Assembly (NCBI GenBank): GCA_030998015.1
Contig: JARWMV010000033.1
Coordinates: 62,001-126,000 of the forward strand
Length of the DNA: 64,000 nucleotides
From: Ceratorhiza oryzae-sativae
Taxonomy: Eukaryota; Basidiomycota; Agaricomycetes; Cantharellales; Ceratobasidiaceae
Reading direction: 5' to 3'
The notes beneath the pieces were generated by a model. The model had not been told where the DNA came from. It made no database searches and worked only from the letters and a program-made list of their open reading frames with translations. Below are positions 34,354-46,613 of this stretch, one piece after another; position 1 is the first letter of the stretch, and the number at the start of each line of letters is the position of its first letter. The translations under genes were made by a program, and so were the position numbers.

Positions 34354-34790
34354 CTACCCCTCGGTAATCATCTCATCAGTCAAAGGCTCTTCGGTTTCGG
34401 TAGTTTGGTCATACCTAACGGAGCCCAAAGCCGACTCAAGGACCCCGTAATGCTGTAAACTAGCCTTAAGCTCAAACATGACAGGGTTGGTGGGAGCAAG
34501 GGCCGAAGAAGGGAAGAATACCAGTGGGCAGATACATATATGGCGCCAGAAGATAATAGCCGTACTCTGCTTAATGTTTGCCCACGCCTCTGTAGCCAAT
34601 AGCGTACCCTCGAGCTGATTGATATGATAGGGCTTGGCGGAGCCGGCGTCGTCGCGCTCAATCACCTTTTTCAAAAGAGTGCACTGGTAATGGGCTTTGA
34701 AGCATCTAATGATGCCGGCACCAAGGGTTGGATAAATCCAGTTAGGTTGGGGGTTGGCAACTCGGGCTGGACATTGGCAAGCCGGGGGGA
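34354..34790 (-). pseudogene. Pogo/Tigger-type transposase, C-terminal remnant
   Basis: The minus-strand frame reads through NWIYPTLGAGIIRCFKAHYQ, then LLKKVIERDDAG, YHINQLEGTLLATEAW, and IIFWRHICI. This is the C-terminal end of the DDE region and the following helical region of pogo/Tigger transposases (pattern PL--GIIR-FK-HYR, then AW--V---TI-NCWRHTGI). The helix-turn-helix, CENP-B-type DNA-binding part and most of the DDE domain are absent, so this is a relic. It lies immediately upstream of clpX, on the opposite strand. Confidence 0.75.
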
Positions 34791-34848
34791 CGGGTAGAGT
34801 TGCTCGGCCTAAAGCAAATTTGCTGGTTAGGGCTAGTTAGAGCCCTGG

Positions 34849-34928
34849 TGTTCTACCTGAGCAGAATTGACGCCCGGGTAGTTCAGATTAGCACGCGCTA
34901 CTGGCGTTTATTCTGCTTAGGTAGAACC
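34849..34928. repeat. Imperfect inverted repeat (hairpin) between the pogo relic and clpX
   Basis: The left arm TGTTCTACCTGAGCAGAATT and the right arm (reverse complement GGTTCTACCTAAGCAGAATA) match over 22 of 26 positions, around a loop of about 28 bp. It may be a small foldback element or the remains of one. Confidence 0.55.
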
Positions 34929-35010
34929 GGCGTTCTGACGAGCCCTCAGAGAGAATTGGGTTTTGGCCGAGCGATGACCTTGAATCAAACCGAGCGATCC
35001 TGGATGGAGA

Positions 35011-35018
35011 TCACGTGA
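35011..35018 (+). promoter_or_regulatory. TCACGTGA palindrome upstream of clpX
   Basis: TCACGTGA ends 37 bases before the clpX ATG at 35056 and is followed by a C8-9 run. It is the same 8-mer, in a similar place, as at the BEACH gene (6006-6013). A regulatory role is inferred. Confidence 0.4.
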
Positions 35019-35055
35019 CAGCCCCCCCCGCTGTCTCCGGCGACGACGACGACTG

Positions 35056-37395
35056 ATGAGTCGGGTTTCCTCACTGCGATCAGCGTGTGCGTTGCGACGA
35101 GGATATGTGCGCAAGGCAGCGGCTGACCTCGACCGACCACGCGCATGGCACAATCCGGCGACGGCGTGGTCGAGCCATGGGATCAATCCGCGCGCATTGG
35201 TCGCCCATCTCGACTCGTTCGTCGTCGGCCAGGAAAGAGCAAAGAAGGTCCTCGCGGTCGCGTGGGTTTCATCAACGGGGAATTCAATTTTGTAGCTTAC
35301 CTCGCCGGCTTGCTAGAGTCTACAACCACTACAATCGGGTTCGTGCGATGCTCCACTCCTCCATTGGCGACGCGAGCGGTGACGATTTACCACGCTGGCC
35401 CCCATTGAACGTGTCGGATGGTATGATTCTACGTATTCGCAGCCCTTGCCCCAACGCTAAGCACCATCGCCACGGCAGTCCCGCCTATACAACCTCATCC
35501 TCAACGTCTAGCCATCGAATATGCCCAACGGCAATTACCGCCACACCAGCACCTCTTCCCTCAGAATCTACAACACGATACATACACTCCGTTTGAGAAG
35601 AGCAATGTACTCCTCCTGTACGTGTGTCGTGCTGGGAGCAAGTGTGTCGTCTTACGTATGTCCTGGGAGTAGCGGTCCCACCGGATCCGGCAAGACGTTG
35701 TTGGCGCGAACCCTGGCAAAAGTACTAGATGTACCTTTTGCAATGAGCGATGCGACAGCGTTTACCCAGGTATGTGTTTGTTCATTCTATCGTATCCAAA
35801 CTTCATTGTGACTTGTTCCAGGCGGGATGTACGTCGGTCAATCTACTCGAGGCGCAAAGGCTAACCGTAAATTGCCGATAGACGTGGGAGAGGACGCAGA
35901 AATGTGCATCCATAGGCTCGTGAGTACACGTCCACTCCCACATGCGATTGAACCCACCGGACAATGTCGTAGCTCCAAGCCGCAAACTGGGACCCGATCC
36001 GTGCATCGACAGGAATAGTCTGCATCGATGAGGCGGATAAAATTGCCAGGAAAGTGGGAGGCACTGGTACCGGTGGCCGAGATGTGGGCGGAGAGGGTGT
36101 TCAGCAGGTATCTGTCGTTTCCCTACGCAAGCTTGATTTGTGTGGTCTGATTGGGCTAGGCCCTTTTACGAATGATCGAGGGGGCGACCGTTACGGTCCA
36201 TGCCAAAGGGGCCCCAGATCCATCGGCCCCGCCTGGTGCCCCACCTGCTGCTGGAATGCCAATGGGGCCGGACATCGTACCTGGGCGCGGGGGCGGTGGT
36301 AGTACTGGTCGTGAGTGCTAGTTCCTTCTGCGATATATTGCTCAACGCGTAATTTCAATTAATTCAGCAAAGAACGAGACATATCAAGTGGACACGAGCA
36401 ATGTGTTGTTTATCCTCTCGGGAGCTTTTGTTGGGCTGGACAAGATTATTCTCAACCGGATGAGCAGAGGGGTAGGCAGATTATCCTTGGCTTGCACAGA
36501 AAGCTGATCGACGGGTAGTCAATTGGGTTTGGCGCACCACTGGCGCGAGAGGAGGATTCAAAGGATGGGTTCATGCCTTTCTTTACTCCCAACGAGAAAA
36601 AGGGCGAGGTCGCTGTTCTGGATCTGGTAGAGCCGAGCGATTTGCAGAATTTTGGATATATTCCCGAGTGCGTCTCTGCCCTTGCACATGCCATGCTTCG
36701 CATCTCCCCACTAGATCATCCTTTAACAAACCCGTTCAACCGCCCAGGTTCATCTCTCGCCTTCCGTGTGTTACCGCCTTGCGACCGCTTTCGGTCTCCG
36801 ACATGATGCGTGTTCTGACCGAGGTCCGGGGTGCGCTTACCAAGCAATATGAATCCCTATTTGCAGGAAGTGGTGTGGAAATCAGGTTCACCACTTTGGC
36901 TCTCAGGTATCTCGAGGCTCACGGCGTTTGGTCCACCGTTAATGAGGTTTGGTGAATAGGGAAATATGTGAAAGGGCGTTGGCCAGGGGCATGGGTGCAC
37001 GTGGCCTGCGGGCCGTGATGGAGAGCGTGTTATTGGACTGCATGTATGATGTGCCTGGTTCTGTGAGTAATCCAGCTCGATACAATGTTCGCTCATTTTC
37101 GCGTCTGACTGTACTCGTCTGCGCTTGGCCCCTGTAGGGAGTACGATACGTCTTGATTGATATCGCCACCGTAAAAGGCGATCGCCCGGCGGGATATTGG
37201 TCCCGAGGACAGGCGACTCAGTTTTATAGCGCTCTCGCAGCCGAGGAGGCTGCCACTAGTGAAGCTGGTGTCATGGGACGGGGAGACATCGATGCCGAGC
37301 AAGAGCGGGACGAATTGGTCCGAGAAGTTACCGAGCGCGAAAAGGAAAAGAATAGGATATCGAGGAACCGAGCGAGCGGTGGTCACATCCCATGA
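35056..37395 (+). CDS. MCX1: Mitochondrial ClpX-type AAA+ unfoldase (Mcx1-like)
   Basis: This is an ATP-dependent protein unfoldase of the mitochondrial matrix. The N-terminus [20 protein letters not shown] is rich in Arg and Ser without acidic residues, as expected of a matrix-targeting presequence. The core begins at [20 protein letters not shown]. Walker A is GPTGSGKT at 35674-35697, followed by [12 protein letters not shown]. Walker B is CIDEADK near 36020, then GGEGVQQ, sensor-1 region [16 protein letters not shown], and the C-terminal small domain ([24 protein letters not shown]). It ends in an acidic/basic tail with TGA at 37393-37395. About eight introns join in phase. The bacterial N-terminal zinc domain is absent, as in fungal Mcx1. 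A Gly/Pro-rich insert (near 36210-36300) lies between Walker B and sensor 1. Confidence 0.93.
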
Positions 37396-37832
37396 GTTCA
37401 TGCGGAACTTCGAGCATTGCTGTTGCGGGACTGTTTCATATGTATCTTGTTGGCGGAACACGATAGTATTTTGCCTATATTTTGCTATAACGAAGGCTGT
37501 GCGTCTGAAAACCTCACGGCTCTTAGTCATTACTTTCATGGGTCTAACGTAACTAACTCGAGTAATCCGACAAGTGTACATCTATCACATATGGGCACTT
37601 CGTGCCAGGTTTCAACAAGATGGAAAGCTGCCGTTCGACGCTATGATCAATCGCGAGCTAATAATGATTCTTTTTTGAATATTCATACAACACAAGCCAT
37701 CGTGAACACGACATGATAAGTGCAAAGCTGCCAACCATACAATCGAAGGACATTTTGGGTATAAACAAATTTACAAACACATTCGTGGGCGCATCCTATT
37801 CCTAAATTCTTGGAGAAATATATCCGAGTAAA
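37396..37832. other. Convergent 3' intergenic region
   Basis: This holds the 3' ends of clpX (+) and the F-box gene (-). No gene is evident. Confidence 0.5.
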
Positions 37833-39560
37833 TCATGCGGCAAGACCAAACCACTGCAACCCATCGGTCTCTACGAGAGAGACCCGTTCGTGAAGCCATT
37901 CCATTATCTCACTCTCGTCGTTCGGACTTCCCTCGTCATCGACAAAGTACGCTCGATCACCAAATATTAGGCGGGACAAACCATAGACCTCGACGATCTG
38001 TTTTAATTGGTTTTGGGATGTGGGTGTGATACGCGCCTCTGAGATCCGTAACGCCTGGAGTTTCGGGCACCTTGCATGCTGTTCCAGATCTTGGCCAGGC
38101 ATCAAGAGCGCGCCAAGAACATCATTGGTCAACTCGCAGTCAAAGTCAAGACTCAGTAAGCAAAGTTCGGGTAGGCAATCGAGGTACTGCGCAAGCAGCA
38201 AGTGATCTTCCGGTCTAAAGTATCCTGTGTGCAAACGAGTGACGCGGGAACGTGCGAAAAACTTGCGCATCGCAGAATCGTGCTCTTCGTCATCCAACAC
38301 ACCCATTTCGAGCCATGCTTCGATGTCGTTTGTTCCCGGTACGATGCTCTGGACGAGGTGCTTTGTGACGCCGACATAGCTTGGACGGGTATGCCGATGG
38401 GGGTATGATTCTAAATACTCGAGGTGTGGTAGGTGGATTTCCTCGCGGATTGTGCACGGATCCGGAGCAACGGAGACGTCTCGTAGGATAAGGGTGCGTA
38501 GATTGGGGGTTCTTGAGAGAAGCGACAGGAGCTCATCCATCGTGGGAGTTATGTTCTCTGTTGTATTGACCAACTTGATCACTGTCAGGGTGTCGGGAAC
38601 AACGCGAGACCAATTAAAGTGGCTATAGAGTGGACTGGGCCATTGACTGCATGCGATGGTGATAGCCTTGAGTTTGCTTGATGCCCGCGAAGCATCGTAT
38701 TGATTGAAGAAGTCCTGAACATAGGTCTCGTCCGCGAAACTAGGAAAATTCAAAGACTCTGCACGATTAGGGATGCTCTTCAACTCTGGGGCAACTCCCC
38801 TATCTTCCAATAATCGGTGTTGTCCGAGGTGGAGGTGAAGAGGCGCCTCGCGCGCTCGCTGAGACCAAAGGGTCACACGGCTGAGGGTGGTGAGCTGATC
38901 CTTGCCGAAAAATTCGATACGTGCCCACAGTCGGGGGGTGCATAGTGCCAAGCGCCGCCAGGACGTACTCACTGACGGGATTGTTGTCAACGGGTGGGGC
39001 AGGGAACTTTCACCATCCACTCCGGCACCGTCCTGACTCGCGACGACGAATTGAAAAACAGAAGCAAGTAGCTCTTCGGGAAGTCGATTGATAGGTACGA
39101 TAGTCTTGGAGATGTTTCTAGCGCGTCGGAGCAGGGCAAGTGATTGCGCCAAGGTATGTTCGGTTTCCGAGATCGAGTCCAGTTGTTGGCTTACTCGAAT
39201 GAGATTCTCGTCGAGTAGGACGTAGGATTTGTCATCGTATGGGATTTGAGCGGCTGTTTTGTACAATTGGGTGCAAGCAGCCTGAAAGGTCGACAGCACC
39301 GAAAGCAGATTGCGCTGGGCCCCCTCCAGCTGGGCAAAAACATCGGCGATTGGCGCGAGAGCCATGAACGTGGGGTGTGGACCAGTAAGACGAGACTCAA
39401 CAGCAGGGACAGGTCGGTGCAGCGCGTTCAAGGCCGCGGCTGAGTCAAACCAAGTGCGGCCATTCCCGCTTATGTAGGTCGCAACAATTACGTAATTCTG
39501 CGTCGACAGACATAGCATTGACAGCTGCGCCACGAGGAGCACACAGCTGGCCACGTCCAT
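37833..39560 (-). CDS. F-box-like, leucine-rich protein, single exon (575 aa, or ~510 aa from the internal Met)
   Basis: It is built like the 14380-16119 protein: a helical N-terminal part with a heptad stretch (ENLIRVSQQLDSISETEHTL), then the F-box-like motif IVPINRLPEELLASVFQFVV and STSWRRLALCTPRLWARIEF. A leucine-rich C-terminal part follows (LRTLILRDVSV, LHLPHLEYLESYP-type spacing). The frame opens at 39560 with a hydrophobic stretch (MDVASCVLLVAQLSML). A start at the Met at 39365 (MALAPIADVFAQLEG) fits the family better and puts the F-box about 95 residues in. It likely serves as an SCF ubiquitin-ligase adaptor. Low identity to the other F-box gene points to old rather than recent duplication. 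Confidence 0.8.
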   Translation of the reverse strand: MDVASCVLLVAQLSMLCLSTQNYVIVATYISGNGRTWFDSAAALNALHRPVPAVESRLTGPHPTFMALAPIADVFAQLEGAQRNLLSVLSTFQAACTQLYKTAAQIPYDDKSYVLLDENLIRVSQQLDSISETEHTLAQSLALLRRARNISKTIVPINRLPEELLASVFQFVVASQDGAGVDGESSLPHPLTTIPSVSTSWRRLALCTPRLWARIEFFGKDQLTTLSRVTLWSQRAREAPLHLHLGQHRLLEDRGVAPELKSIPNRAESLNFPSFADETYVQDFFNQYDASRASSKLKAITIACSQWPSPLYSHFNWSRVVPDTLTVIKLVNTTENITPTMDELLSLLSRTPNLRTLILRDVSVAPDPCTIREEIHLPHLEYLESYPHRHTRPSYVGVTKHLVQSIVPGTNDIEAWLEMGVLDDEEHDSAMRKFFARSRVTRLHTGYFRPEDHLLLAQYLDCLPELCLLSLDFDCELTNDVLGALLMPGQDLEQHARCPKLQALRISEARITPTSQNQLKQIVEVYGLSRLIFGDRAYFVDDEGSPNDESEIMEWLHERVSLVETDGLQWFGLAA

Positions 39561-40556
39561 GGCGGTGTGCTAGTGCATCGCTCTGAGCGAAGCACACTGT
39601 TGATAGCTCACAATCACCGAGTCAGCGGGTGGCGAAACTGGAATGTGCTGTCCCTTTCTTCGTGACGAGTCATAAATAATGCTGAATAGTGAAATCTACC
39701 CGCTCGTCGTTGCTGTAGGGTCAAAGGTAGCGCACGAAATCACCGGCTATCGATCCTGTGCCCTGAGTTGGCGGTGTTCGAATGGGCCCAATGCATATCT
39801 CTGAAATCTTCTGTAATACGGTGGGTCGCCTTCTAAATAACCGCATATATTGGCTTGGGCAGACCTTGGAAGGAATGATCTATACCCATGGGGGTGGTGT
39901 CCAGTCCGGAGCCATCACACATGGGCTGGTTTCATATCCAGCTTTTGAGATAGCCGGGGTCAAGCGGCGCCCTCCAAATATCGAGATAGTTTGGATTTAC
40001 AACAAGTCCCTTCGCGAGGCGAACTCTGTTCCTTCACATGGATCAGCGCATCCAACCTTGCTCACACAACGCTGGCGATTCGAACCAAGCGAAGTTCGAG
40101 CACTAATTGTTTGAGGTTAGAAGTTTGTGCAAACTGGAATTTCCAAAATTATTTCGTCAATCTAATGACTAGAAATCCCATATCGCTCTGCATAACATGG
40201 ACTCTGTGGGTGTGCACATGTTTCCGGGCTCGCACCGCTGCACTGTGAGATATCAGTTTTTCTAGTAATATCCCACCTCGGCGATGGCTGGAACCCACCG
40301 CCATCGCCGTCCTTGAGGGGATACCGTGTGTGCTGGATCTGGCACCATGTAGATTAGGAGCCGAATACATGGTCTAAATGCTTCACCAGCTGGAAATTTA
40401 TGCCACGCGTTGAATGGACGGAGGTCGTGTGCTCGAGGGCAGGTCTCACAACGCGGAGCAGAGCTAAGCGCCGACCCGTGGAATTCACACGCGTCTGGCA
40501 GCATCATCGACACGTACAAAACACTCCACGACCACGTCTCGTACGCTGTCCGCACC
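39561..40556. other. Divergent intergenic region between the F-box gene and SEY1
   Basis: It contains the promoters of both flanking genes. Short frames (for example 39782-40114 on the plus strand) show nothing recognisable. Confidence 0.45.
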
Positions 40557-43500
40557 ATGGTCACCTCTTATTCTCCCGTCACCCCCGACGGCGACAGCGA
40601 GCGCATCCAGATTGTCGACGAGAACAAGGCGTTTACGTACGTCGTCTCCCAGCCCACATGCGACATGCTAACACCACGCTCGTATCCAGAAACGACCTAG
40701 GCCGGCAGATACAACGCTGGGGCTTGGGAGATGCCGGCTTCGGCTACGACGTTGTCGCGGTCTTTGGGTCCCAGTCGACCGGTAAATCGACACTCCTCAA
40801 CCGCCTGTTTGGCACCAACTTTGATGTCATGGACGAGACTCAGCGGAGGCAGACGACCAAGGGTGAGCACTTTGTTATCGTAGTGCTACAGCCGCTGACC
40901 GGTAAAACATAGGTATCTGGATGTGCCGAGGAAAAAACATGAATGTCATGGTTATGGACGTCGAGGGGACCGATGGGCGCGAACGTGGCGAGGATCAGGT
41001 GCGTGCCTGCCGCGTTGGAGCCAGACTGGTTTAACACGGTTTATTGCCCAGGACTTTGAGAGAAAGTCGGCGTTATTCTCGCTAGCATCGTCCGAAGTTT
41101 TGATCGTAAATTTGTGGGAGCATCAGGTCGGGTTGTACCAAGGTTTGCATGCCGCCATGTCACCACCCAATATAGCTCACATATTCTGCAGGTGCAAACA
41201 TGGGGCTTCTCAAGACCGTGTTCGAGGTTAACCTATCCTTATTTGGCAAGACCAAAGCTTCGGATGGGTACGCCATGATCCATCCCACTGCGTCATGATC
41301 ACTTAGTGACGTTGGTACATCTTTAGGTCCCCTCAAAAGACGATGTTGCTCTTCGTCATTCGCGACCACGTTGGCGCGACCCCGCTAGCCAATCTCTCGG
41401 CTACACTCACTGCCGATATGCAAAAGATTTGGGATGGCTTAGCCAAGGTTAGCCCTAAGCTACATGCACAAGACTCACGACTTATCGTGGTGTTGTATAG
41501 CCGGAAGGATTGCAGCATACCCTCCTAACAGACCACTTTGACCTCACTTTCACTACACTCCCACACAAGGTTCTCCTTCCTGACAAGTTTGAGCAGGAAG
41601 TATTGAACCTCAGAGAGCGCTTTGTCGATCGGTGCGCATGAAATTCAATTGGATCTCTCTTCGTCGGCTGACTTCTCGCCAGAACGCGGGCAGACTACGT
41701 TTTCAAGCCTGCCTACCATAAACGTATCCCGGCTGATGGTGTGGCGCACTATATGGAAGGCATCTGGGTAGGTATCTAACCGGCGTATTTCTTGCACAGA
41801 CTAACTCGATTTGTGTTGTTTTATTTCGTTCTCCGATCCTCTGAACATTCGATGACTTGTTCTTCCGCATCGTGGCACTTGGTGGCTGTGTACCTCGTGG
41901 GGCCGACTTGTTCTGCTTGGGGCGTATGTGCATGCGGTTGGGGACGAGTAGGAGCAGGTCCAGACGAATAAGGATTTGGATCTACCGACCCAACAGGAAT
42001 TGTTGGCACAATTCCGGTGTGTGATTCGTATCCACGATTGCGCCGCTCGGCTGCTCAAAAAACCTTGTGTTTAGCTGCGATGAGATTGCCGCGGTCGCGA
42101 TGCAAGAGTTTGATACCGAGGCCAAGGGAACTCGCAAGCCGATTGAGAGCGGCAAGGTCGTGGAGGGCTTGGGTGCCATGATGGGGTCATGGAAGAGTAA
42201 TGCGCTGAGTATGCACATCGTTTCCGATTTCATCACCCTGTCACTTACCGGCGGGGGTTGTAGCTCGGTTTGATCGAGACGCGTCAAGATACCATGCTGG
42301 AGTTTACGGTCGAAAGCGAGCGGATATGCTCCACCAACTTGATACGAAACTCGGCCCCCTGTTCATGGGACAGACCAAAAACTTGCACAAGGCGTGTTTG
42401 GGTTCGTGGCGTAGCGCCTATCCCCACTAGATCGATCTGACGGCTGCATTTGTAGGATCTTTCAAAAAGGAGGTTCTCGAGGGTGTCAAGACCGAAGGAT
42501 ATAGCTTTGCGGACGTCGTGGGCGGAGCGCGGGAAAAATGGGAAGGTCGATTCAGGGAAGGTGCAGCTGGTGCGTTGCGGTAATTTTCTAATCAACGATC
42601 CACTAACCGAGGGCTCAGAGGCTTTGCTTCCCGACACTGATTGGTCGTATGATGAGGAGCTCGAGCTCCTGCGCCAAGAGTTCGTGCTTGTCGCTGATCA
42701 GCTACGTGCCGACGAAACCAAGAAGATGGTTAACCAAATCGAGGTACAGGATTCAATTTGTGAGAATTGAATTGCGCATTGATAGGGTTCCTGTAGAAAT
42801 CCTTCAAACGCTCAATCGCCGAGCCCGTCGGTTTGTATCTCAACATGCCGAGCACGAACATGTGGGACGACATTCTCGTTGCCTTCAAAGAGATGCTGGA
42901 CAAGGCCGAGAAGACGTACCTCATCAAGGCAAAGAGTACGTCCAGTAAAACTTGGTCGTCTTGAACGACAATAACCCTTGTGTTAGGCTTCAACACGACC
43001 GACGAGGAAAACGAAACCTCGCTGGCTGCTTTACGCAAACGAGCATGGCTCGCCCTCAGGGCCAAGATTGACGAGCAGGCAGCAGACAACGTTCTGATGT
43101 CCATTCTACGTGGTCATTTTGAAGAGAAATTCCGATATGACGCGGCGGGTGTCCCTCGAGTGTGGAAGCCAGATGATGATATTGACGGAGCCTTCCGCGT
43201 TGCCCGAGATGACGTCAGTACCTTGGTTAATAGATTAGATCAATTATCTGACGATTCTCCAGACTTTGAAATATATACCAATCTACGGCAAAATTGCACC
43301 TAGCAATCCCGACAACGAGTTTTCTCTACCTTCCGACACCGACGACAATACCCTCACTGGAGAGGGCGAATTCGACTTCCCCGCCTCTCTCATCGTTCTC
43401 TCGGCGTCGAAACAAGCTGACATCAACTCACGCTTCCGACGCGATGCCGATGCGTATTATGTCGAGGCCAAGAGGAGTATGGTTTCGAGCGTCGCGCAGA

Positions 43501-43981
43501 TCCCCGTGTGGATGTATGGCGTGTTGGTGGTCTTGGGCTGGAACGAGGCGATGGTTGTATTGTTCAACCCGCTCTATTTTGCGTTCTTGCTCATGTGTTT
43601 AGCGGGATTGTAAGTGGTTTCGACATACCTAAACATCTTGATGCTAAGTCTGCCAAGGTGGTTGGTTGTCCAACTCAACCTTGCGGGGCCCATTCTAGCC
43701 GTCATGAGGAGCGTTACCGGGGAGGTACGTGAAATATTATCCCAATATTTTCGACTCAACGCTAAGCAATAATACCCCAGGTTCAACGACAAGCGACCAA
43801 TCGCCTACGTGAGCACTTTCAACAGCCTATGCCGGTCGAGAATGGCAAGCCAGGCATCTCACGCAACCCGTCGAGGCAGAGTACAGTGTCGCGCACCGAG
43901 TCGTACAACGGCACCACTTCCTACAGTGGGACTCCCATGGTGGAGCGACAGCTGTCGTTCTCGGATTTGAAGGAGATGTAA
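40557..43981 (+). CDS. SEY1: SEY1/RHD3/atlastin-class ER membrane-fusion GTPase
   Basis: This dynamin-like GTPase drives homotypic fusion of ER tubules. From [20 protein letters not shown], the GTPase domain shows P-loop [20 protein letters not shown] (about 40765-40825), switch motif RRQTTKGIWM, G3 [13 protein letters not shown], and G4 VIRDH (about 41355). The helical-bundle middle domain runs through 42.0-43.2 kb. Near the C-terminus, two closely spaced hydrophobic segments ([19 protein letters not shown] with [13 protein letters not shown], then [14 protein letters not shown]) form the ER hairpin. A cytosolic tail ends SFSDLKEM at 43981. About eleven short introns are needed and all key motifs are present, so it appears functional. 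The length and domain order match fungal Sey1. Confidence 0.94.
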
Positions 43982-44452
43982 GGAGAGGCGAAAACGCATT
44001 TTAGATATACGGGTATTGGTTATATGCGCTGTTACGCTGCTGGGTCGGCCTTTCTTGCTTGTGTTTGGTATTTTGTTATGCATGTACGTTCATATGACTG
44101 AACTAGAGTCCCGAATTTTCCCGCTCACCCTTCGGATGGCTCTGGGAATTTTTATATATTGACTGTGTCGGACAGAATCCCATGTCACGACTACGAAGAG
44201 GCACCAACTCAGTCAAACACTCACAACGCGAACAACGTCAGTTTAGCAATATATCACTGTCAACCCTGGGAGATGGGTTACAAGTAAACTAGGCCGATTT
44301 TGGCTACACTCAACACTGGTAGAACTGATCGTATGTCGCTCTTGGTTGCCTCCATTTTGGGTAAGAGGTCTTCTTCATCTCGCCCAGATGCAGGGGGGGT
44401 CGCACCAAACAAAAGTAAATAAATGCACATTTGAGTTGAATCACGATACATG
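43982..44452. other. Convergent 3' intergenic region
   Basis: Downstream of SEY1 and of the minus-strand unknown gene. Only short unsupported frames are seen. Confidence 0.45.
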
Positions 44453-46431
44453 CTAGTCGCGTCCATCCTCATCCAATATCGAGCTCCAGAGTCCTCGTGA
44501 TAAATCCCAAGTGTTTGAGATAGCCTTTAAAACATCTTCAATCATAGTTACTACGAGGCCAATGCTACGACGTTCGATTGCTCTTGTGTTCCGCTTGATA
44601 TGCTCCATCATGAACTCCTGGAATTCAAATATATCCTTGTCGACGCTGAGATGAGCTCCCTGCGAAATGCCGATTGTGGAAGGTTGAAACTGGGGTAGAA
44701 GAAGGTACTAACCTTAAAAATTTGAAACTTTCCCGTTGACTGTGTGATCTCCAATCGCGCCTGACTCAAAAACACTGTTTTGATAAACCCTCGGATTGAA
44801 TACTCCCAGCAAGTCTGGCGCGAATTCGAGTCCATCGCTTTCCACAGCAAAGCCTCCTCGTTTCGGAAAAAATCTCTTCCGAGTGGTGGCCTCACTAGGT
44901 TGTTCATGATAACGTCTTGGATTAGGGCTTCCCGCTCCAGGTCCCTTCCGTCCCACTTCGAGGCTGCTTGGGCTTCGAATATTGGGCCACGGTGCCGGTA
45001 GTCATGGAATATCTGCGACTCAACGAATCGAAGAGCCGCTGGCCCACCAAAAGATGGGAAGGCTGGCTCATGGGAATCCTTCAGTTCTTACAACAGCTTC
45101 ATCAGCCAGACATCTTAGAAATTCAACCTAAACATACGTTTGAAGAAAGGGTCATCGCGTATGATCCACCATGCTAGCCTATAGATAGCAAAAGCAGGTG
45201 TGCATAAAATATTCCGAATCGCTTGATGTGCGGGATGACTGGAGTTTTCAGCCTGACCATCAGTGACATTATTAGAGGCGTTATAAGAATCGATCGTGCA
45301 GTAAGTAAGCCTTTTGCGACCGTATGTGCTTGGACGCAAGGCACAAAATTGGACGTATTTCCAGGGTGTGATTGTATGGGTGGAACTTGAATCCTCATCA
45401 AGTGGAGGGCAGACACATCGGCATAGGGCATGGACGGTATCTGGCGTAGGATAATTCAATTGCGCTGCTACATCCTCCCACCATATTGTGCTTTCCAGGA
45501 TACCTTGAAAGTCCGTGCAGCGTCCAAAAGTGCCAGCGAGACTCCGACGAACATAGTCAAGGAGATCTTGTGCTGGTGCGCTATCATTTGGACGCAACGA
45601 CTTACAGGCTCTAATGAAAGTGAAGGGCCTGACACTATGGATTGTGTGTGACGTGTCATTGTCATATGACGAGTTTTGTATATGCGCACGCATCTGCTTG
45701 ATGCATTTTTGCAGGAAAGGCACCCATTGCTCTTCCGAGAATAGAGCTTCCCAGTTGATACATCTTCGAGCGAGCGTGGAGAGAATGGTGTAGCACATAA
45801 AGTAGCAGTTGAAGTTCCCCAATGTGTACTTGCGTGTATTTTCATTGGTATGTATTGCAAAGCATACCGCCAATACGTCCAGGATGTCGAGCTGGGTTGG
45901 AAATTGCAGTGCGAACTTAAGCTCAGCCTCCGCATCTATATCTTCCATACGATTTGCGGGGAACCATCGGATAGTGTCTTCCGCATTGCAGCCATCACGC
46001 AGGGCGCCTATATGGGATCCGCCACCGCTCCGGTCGAGTCGATAGAAGGAGCGATCTTCAAGGAGAAACACGAGGAATTCATGCTTGTAGCTGTAATCCT
46101 TTACCTGACGGTACTGAACAAGTAAAAAACGTGTCGGATGTCCTCGTTGGTTCGTGACAAAATTGAGCTGCTGCTGGTACCACTGCTCAACTGGACACAG
46201 AGGGTCGCGCCAGCGCTTTTGAGAAAATTCGATTATACACGGTGTGCTACGGCCTTCACTAGGCCGATGAGAAGGCACCAGAGAGCGAGACATGGGCCTC
46301 ACCAAGGCGCTGTGGATCCAGCTGGCAAGGGCGCTTATTGGGATGCGAAAGTTAAGAAGCGGGAGCTTCATGATTTGTTCACCCAATTGCCTCGTTCTAT
46401 AATGCCCGATTTCCATGGAGCCCTCAGCCAA
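44453..46431 (-). CDS. Unrecognised multi-exon protein
   Basis: The 438-residue first exon starts MAEGSMEIGHYRTRQLGEQI (46431). It holds an alpha/beta-looking segment (FLLVQYRQVKDYSYKHEFLV, FLLEDRSFYRLDR) and a Cys/His-containing second half with many aromatic residues. Downstream frames on the same strand appear to continue it: FVESQIFHDYRHRGPIFEAQ (about 45010), then NNLVRPPLGRDFFRNEEALL, spliced at about 44710/44660 to KGAHLSVDKDIFEFQEFM and ending LSRGLWSSILDEDGRD with TAG at 44453-44455. The join near 45110 could not be placed in phase with confidence, so two genes are possible. No known family was recognised. The style resembles lineage-specific Agaricomycete proteins. Confidence 0.55.
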
Positions 46432-46613
46432 AGATTTTGAATTTCTTGGACGGATAGACCTTGATAGCCAGCGAAAGAGGAGAGAATGGGCGAACAGAAG
46501 GACTGGGCAAGTGGTTAGTTGTTTAAGAGCTACGCTGTGATCAAGTCAGTTATGTAATGACAGCTCAGCGCTCAAATCCTGTCCTTTTTATTTCACAATG
46601 AAATAGCATGGTA

